From Bacteroidota bacterium (GTDB lineage: Bacteria > Bacteroidota > Bacteroidia > NS11-12g > UBA955), in assembly GCA_027488495.1 (NCBI GenBank), contig JAIYBO010000080.1, forward strand, positions 1-10,470: DNA of 10,470 nucleotides. Reading direction: 5' to 3'. Below are positions 6,663 through 10,470 of the stretch, piece after piece. Numbering within the stretch: position 1 is the first letter of the stretch; each line of letters opens with the position of its first letter. Below the pieces are notes generated by a model, which was not told where the DNA came from, made no database searches, and saw only the letters and a list, made by a program, of their open reading frames with translations. The position numbers and the translations under genes were made by a program.

Positions 6663-7883
6663 TTAAACCATTTGGGTTTGGGTTGGCATTCTCAATTGGA
6701 TCACAATGGCGGATGCGGTGGTTAAGGTACCGATGAACAATATCGCTGCAGAAACCCCCATGGTATCAGCAATGAAACCCGAAAGAAGGGCACCAAAAGC
6801 ATAACCCAAATCGCGCCACAAACGAAAGGTCCCAATGCTTTCGGCACGCTGCTGAGGGTTTGTATTTTGGGCAATTGTGGTGAGGAAAGTTGGATAAACC
6901 AAGGCGGTACCCAGCCCCAAGAAAGCAGATATGGATGCCAAAACATAAAATTCTTGATTGAATGGAATGAGAAAAATGGCCAAACCTTGGATCAACATAC
7001 CCCAAAACAACATAGATTTTTTGGAGTATCGGTCCGACATTTTTCCGGTGATGATCTGGCCCACACCCCAAACCGTAGGGTAAATGGCAGTGAGTATCCC
7101 AATTTGTGCATGGTTGTAGTGCATGGAAAATAAGACCATTGGAAACAATCCCCATATCATCCCGTCGTTTAAATTGTTTACCAATCCGGCTTGCGTTACA
7201 GAACTCAGTGTTTTATTGCGGAAAGTGGTGTCTTTGAATATGTTTTTCAAAGGCGGCGTTTGGTTGGAATTGGTTTCTGCTTGTACAAATGATCGCGTGT
7301 CTTTCACCCATAACCAGGTCAGTATAAAGCCCAAAAGTGAAATGGCAATGCCCACATAAAATGGATAAGGTGTGATCCCAAATCGATTGGCGATATATCC
7401 AGTGAGTAAGGCCACCATGCCTACGGCGAAATACCCAGCAAATTCATTGAGTCCCATGGCCAAGCCACGGTGTTTCTCCCCAACGAGGTCGATCTTCATC
7501 ACCACAGTGCTGCTCCATGTGAATCCCTGACTCACACCGAGCAGTATATTCGCAAAAATAACCCAACCCCAGTTATTGGCATAAATCAACAGAAAAGGAA
7601 CGGGAATGGCGATGAGCCAGCCCAAAAGTAACAGGTTTCTGCGCCCAATGGAATTGGCCATTTTCCCAGTAAAATAGTTGGCCAACGCTTTGGTGAATCC
7701 AAAAGCGCCAATGAACGACAATATGGCGGAATGGGAATCGATGTGAAAATGCATCGATGCGTATTGGGGGAAGATGCTGCGCTCCATGCCAATCATGCCT
7801 CCCACCAGAGCATTTACCAAAACCAATAAGCTGAATTGTTTCCAGTTTTTTGTAAGTCCTAATTGTATTTGATTGTGAGTCAA
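6663..7883 (-). CDS. Major facilitator superfamily (MFS) permease
   Basis: This encodes 406 residues with a 12-helix pattern in two six-helix halves joined by a hydrophilic loop at ~195-225. The MFS motif A is clear between helices 2 and 3 (GKMANSIGRR, 73-82) and recurs between helices 8 and 9 (GKMSDRYSKK, 280-289), as expected from the internal duplication. Other conserved stretches are QGFTWSSTVVMKIDLVG and RGLAMGLNEFAGY in the N-half and TFRLWRDLGYAFGALLSG in the C-half. It is a secondary transporter in the inner membrane, probably a proton-coupled exporter; nothing in the sequence fixes the substrate. It converges on the PNGase F-like gene (19 bases between the stops, with no convincing terminator) and is divergent from acs. 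A TAATTTTG match to the -7 consensus sits at 7917-7910 on the minus strand, 27 bases upstream of the ATG, without a -33 box. Confidence 0.93.
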   Translation of the reverse strand: MTHNQIQLGLTKNWKQFSLLVLVNALVGGMIGMERSIFPQYASMHFHIDSHSAILSFIGAFGFTKALANYFTGKMANSIGRRNLLLLGWLIAIPVPFLLIYANNWGWVIFANILLGVSQGFTWSSTVVMKIDLVGEKHRGLAMGLNEFAGYFAVGMVALLTGYIANRFGITPYPFYVGIAISLLGFILTWLWVKDTRSFVQAETNSNQTPPLKNIFKDTTFRNKTLSSVTQAGLVNNLNDGMIWGLFPMVLFSMHYNHAQIGILTAIYPTVWGVGQIITGKMSDRYSKKSMLFWGMLIQGLAIFLIPFNQEFYVLASISAFLGLGTALVYPTFLTTIAQNTNPQQRAESIGTFRLWRDLGYAFGALLSGFIADTMGVSAAILFIGTLTTASAIVIQLRMPTQTQMV

Positions 7884-8064
7884 TGTTTTTTTTTGACAGT
7901 TGTAAGTCTCAAAATTAACGGATTGTATTTATTCGTTTTGTAACTCAAGTCACATCTGAGTATTTGTTGGCCCAGAACGGGCATGTGAATTTTATAAGTG
8001 GAGAAATAATCCTAAATTGCTTGGTGTAGAAAGTTGGCTTCAAAGCAACTTGAAAAGAACATCC
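7884..8064. promoter_or_regulatory. Divergent intergenic region between the MFS permease and acs
   Basis: These 181 bases separate two divergent genes and must hold both promoters. The only consensus-like element I can point to is TAATTTTG on the minus strand (7917-7910) for the permease. For acs I see no convincing TAnnTTTG with a paired TTG, and no clear palindrome or riboswitch-like structure. Confidence 0.45.
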
Positions 8065-9984
8065 ATGAAACCACTTCAAAGAATTCAATCCCTAGAAGAT
8101 TACCAGCGTGTATATGATTACAGTGTCAGTGACCCCGAAGCGTTTTGGGCCGAAATTGCCCAATCTTTTGTTTGGCAAAAGCCTTTTACCCAAGTGCTTC
8201 AATGGGATTTTGATGGCCCCAACGTGCGGTGGTTCGAAGACGGTGTTTTGAACATTACAGAGAATTGCTTGGATCGCCATCTGCCACAAAAAGGCAACCA
8301 AACCGCCATTGTGTTTGAACCCAATCGCCCCGAAGAAGATGCTCGAAGTTTTACGTATGCTGAACTTCATCAAGCGGTCATGAATTTTGCTCAAGTGCTT
8401 TTGAATCAAGGGGTTAAAAAAGGTGATCGGGTGTGTGTTTACATGGGTATGGTGCCGGAGTTGGCCATTGCCGTTTTGGCCTGTGCGCGAATTGGGGCGA
8501 TACATAGCGTGGTATTTGGTGGGTTTAGTGCTCAAAGTATATCGGACCGACTCATAGATGCCAATGCCCATTTCGTGATTACCCAAGATGGGGCTTTTCG
8601 CGGAAACAAAGTGATTCCGCTCAAATCTGTGATCGATGAAGCCCTTTTACAATGCGATTTCGTGCAAAAGGTGATTGTTTTAACCCACACAAAAACATCG
8701 ATCAGCATGTTGAAAGATCGCGACGTTTGGTGGGAAGTTGAAATCGAAAAAGTGGGTCAGGCCCATGTGGCGCCGGCGCCCATGAATGCAGAGGATCCAT
8801 TGTTTATTTTATACACTTCGGGTAGCACAGGCAAGCCCAAAGGGGTGGTGCATACTTGCGGGGGATACATGGTTTGGGCCAATTATACCTTTGAGCAAGT
8901 TTTTCAATATCAAGAGGGTGAGTTGCATTTTTGCACGGCAGACATTGGTTGGATTACAGGTCATTCGTACATCGTTTATGGTCCGCTCTTGGCAGGTGCC
9001 AAAACTTTGATGTTCGAAGGCATACCCACTTTTCCCGATCATGGCAGATTTTGGGACATCGTAGAGAAGCACAAAGTGAATATTTTGTATACCGCACCCA
9101 CCGCCATTCGCAGTTTGATGGGGTTTGGAACGGATGTTTTTCAGGGAAAAGACCTTTCATCGCTGCGCGTATTGGGCACCGTGGGTGAGCCCATCAACGA
9201 GGAAGCCTGGCACTGGTACCATGTAAATGTGGGCAAAAGTCGCTGTCCGATTGTAGATACCTGGTGGCAAACAGAAACGGGTGGCATAATGATTTCCAAT
9301 TTGGCGGGAGTTACCCCCGATAGACCGGCTTGGGCAACTTTGCCGCTGCCCGGAATTCAGCCCATTTTGGTGGATGAGCATGGCAATGAAAACCATGAAA
9401 TCAATCCCGAAACGGGTTTTGTGCATGGCAATTTGTGCGTTAAATTCCCATGGCCCGGAATGCTCAGGACCACTTACGGAGATCACTCCCGTTGTTACAC
9501 AAATTATTTTGCCACATACAAGAACCTCTATTTCACTGGCGATGGCGCCTATAGAGATGCTGCAGGTAACTATCGGATTACCGGTAGGGTGGATGATGTA
9601 CTCAATGTGAGCGGTCACAGAATTGGCACTGCCGAGGTGGAAAATGCCATCAATCGACATCTGGGCGTTGTAGAAAGTGCTGTGGTGGGATACCCCCATG
9701 ATATCAAGGGGCAGGCCATTTATGCCTTCGTGGTTTGTTCGGATCACACACATGAATCGGAAATGATTCGCCGCGACATCAATGAGACCATTACCAAATT
9801 GATAGGGGCCATCGCTAAAGCGGATAAAATACAGATTGTGAAGGGCTTGCCCAAAACCCGCAGCGGAAAAATCATGCGAAGGATTCTGCGCAAGATTGCC
9901 GAAGGAGAACTCGATCACTTGGGCGATACTTCCACTTTGTTGGATCCAAGTGTGGTGGATGAAATTTGTACTGAACGACTTTAA
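8065..9984 (+). CDS. acs: Acetyl-CoA synthetase, AMP-forming
   Basis: This encodes 639 residues, the normal length for Acs. The ATG at 8065 (MKPLQRIQSLEDYQ) is preferred; the frame extends upstream to a TTG at 8017, but those 16 codons do not resemble the family. It makes acetyl-CoA from acetate, ATP and CoA through an acetyl-AMP intermediate, in the cytoplasm. Visible features: WFEDGVLNITENCLDRH near the N-terminus; the ATP/PPi loop YTSGSTGKPKG (250-260); GWITGHSY (295-302); VGEPINEEAW from 373; DTWWQTETGG (398-407); the hinge and C-domain entry GRVDDVLNVSGHR (507-519); and PKTRSGKIMRR, with Lys602 as the catalytic lysine that Pat-type enzymes acetylate in other bacteria. Pocket residues Ile297, Thr298, Val373 and Trp401 correspond to those that keep Acs specific for short acids; the Trp in particular argues for acetate. 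No frameshift or missing motif was seen. It probably shares an operon with the next gene. Confidence 0.97.
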   Translation: MKPLQRIQSLEDYQRVYDYSVSDPEAFWAEIAQSFVWQKPFTQVLQWDFDGPNVRWFEDGVLNITENCLDRHLPQKGNQTAIVFEPNRPEEDARSFTYAELHQAVMNFAQVLLNQGVKKGDRVCVYMGMVPELAIAVLACARIGAIHSVVFGGFSAQSISDRLIDANAHFVITQDGAFRGNKVIPLKSVIDEALLQCDFVQKVIVLTHTKTSISMLKDRDVWWEVEIEKVGQAHVAPAPMNAEDPLFILYTSGSTGKPKGVVHTCGGYMVWANYTFEQVFQYQEGELHFCTADIGWITGHSYIVYGPLLAGAKTLMFEGIPTFPDHGRFWDIVEKHKVNILYTAPTAIRSLMGFGTDVFQGKDLSSLRVLGTVGEPINEEAWHWYHVNVGKSRCPIVDTWWQTETGGIMISNLAGVTPDRPAWATLPLPGIQPILVDEHGNENHEINPETGFVHGNLCVKFPWPGMLRTTYGDHSRCYTNYFATYKNLYFTGDGAYRDAAGNYRITGRVDDVLNVSGHRIGTAEVENAINRHLGVVESAVVGYPHDIKGQAIYAFVVCSDHTHESEMIRRDINETITKLIGAIAKADKIQIVKGLPKTRSGKIMRRILRKIAEGELDHLGDTSTLLDPSVVDEICTERL

Positions 9985-9991
9985 CTGATCA

Positions 9992-10470
9992 ATGACTGGA
10001 AACACTTTTTTAGAGAAAAATGGGCAGGGTATTTTGCTGTCCTTGTCGTTGGGTGCCGTGGCCTTGATTGTCGAGAAATTTATGCCACCGGCTTTGAATG
10101 GGATTCTTTTGGCTTTGATATTGGGGATTGTTTTGGGGAATGCGATCAAGATTCCGGCTCATATCGAAGTGGGGGTGGGATACGCGAGCTCCAAAATGTT
10201 GGAACTATCTATTCTGTTTTTGGCTGTGGGCATCAATTATTCCGATGTAGCAGCCTTGGGCGTGCAGCCCTTCTTGGGTGTGGCCGCTGTGGTATTTGCC
10301 GTTTTGTTCTTGTCGTTTTTCCTTTCTAAGCGATTCAATTGTCCCGGTAATACCGGCATCCTCGTGGGCTTCGGTACCGCCATTTGTGGATCCAGTGCCA
10401 TCGCAGCCCTAGCCCCATCGCTCCAAAAACAAAACAAAGAAGACGTAGCCATCGCCATGGCCGTGATCAA
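9992..10470 (+). CDS. YeiH/UPF0324 family membrane protein (putative sulfate exporter family), 3' end outside window
   Basis: This gives 159 codons plus two bases from the ATG at 9992; the frame is open to the right edge, so about half of a ~320-residue protein is present. Hydrophobic segments lie at about 12-28, 34-51, 68-82, 91-112 and 121-141. The hallmark of the family (Pfam Cons_hypoth698) is seen in NTGILVGFGTAICGSSAIAALAP; GTAICGSSA covers residues 128-136, followed by a charged turn (QKQNKED) and the next helix start. Earlier family-like parts are PPALNGILLALILGIVLGN and KMLELSILFLAVGINYSDV. Some relatives (TauZ/SuyZ) are linked to export of sulfate or sulfite in sulfonate degraders, but most are uncharacterised. 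Only seven bases separate it from the acs stop, so co-transcription is likely. No ribosome binding sequence stands out. Confidence 0.9.
   Translation, partial: MTGNTFLEKNGQGILLSLSLGAVALIVEKFMPPALNGILLALILGIVLGNAIKIPAHIEVGVGYASSKMLELSILFLAVGINYSDVAALGVQPFLGVAAVVFAVLFLSFFLSKRFNCPGNTGILVGFGTAICGSSAIAALAPSLQKQNKEDVAIAMAVI

Noticed and set aside
8017..8064. An upstream TTG start adding 16 residues to Acs
   Set aside because: The added residues do not fit the Acs N-terminus, and the ATG at 8065 gives the usual family length.
8065..9984. Acs as a sulfoacetate-CoA ligase because of the neighbouring sulfate-exporter-type gene
   Set aside because: The WWQTETG motif with Trp401 and the small pocket residues Ile297, Thr298 and Val373 fit acetate and would hinder larger or charged acids.
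9157..10149. A 330-codon open frame on the minus strand opposite acs and the start of the YeiH-type gene
   Set aside because: It is antisense to two confidently identified genes, its translation shows no domain or signal, and it crosses the acs/yeiH junction; it follows from the codon use of acs.

Overview
The window comes from a member of the Bacteroidota. Three independent signs support this: a C-terminal type IX secretion (T9SS) sorting domain on the largest protein; signal peptides ending in the '-SQ' or '-AAQ' style usual in this phylum; and start codons with no purine-rich Shine-Dalgarno sequence, together with TAnnTTTG-like -7 elements. No rRNA, tRNA or CRISPR array was seen. Genus and species cannot be told from this stretch.

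Left part (1-2628, all minus strand). In transcription order this holds a four-helix membrane protein, a 65-residue Cro/C1-type HTH regulator that overlaps its stop codon by one base, two small exported orphan proteins, and a secreted thioredoxin-fold protein with a CGWC active site that runs off the left edge. A pair of TGTAAAAT-based palindromes 21 bp apart lies just upstream of the membrane protein gene and looks like the regulator's operator.

Middle (2629-3166). This gene-free stretch holds the operator/promoter region and a decayed fragment of an IS3-family transposase (minus strand).

Large gene (3167-6643, plus). It encodes a 1158-residue secreted multidomain protein related to peptide-N-glycosidase F (PNGase F). 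The PNGase F N-terminal domain appears split by a long insertion that carries a LamG (concanavalin-like) domain. The PNGase F C-terminal domain follows, then accessory beta-rich modules and a T9SS sorting signal. The equivalent of catalytic Asp60 is present, but other parts of the active site differ from PNGase F.

Right part (6663-10470). A 12-helix MFS permease (minus) converges on the large gene and is divergent from acs, which encodes AMP-forming acetyl-CoA synthetase. Seven bases after acs begins a YeiH/UPF0324 family membrane protein (putative sulfate exporter family), cut by the right edge; the two probably form an operon.

The best candidates for something new are the LamG-interrupted PNGase F-like protein and the HTH/membrane-protein pair with its tandem operator. 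The rest looks like ordinary Bacteroidota housekeeping and accessory content.
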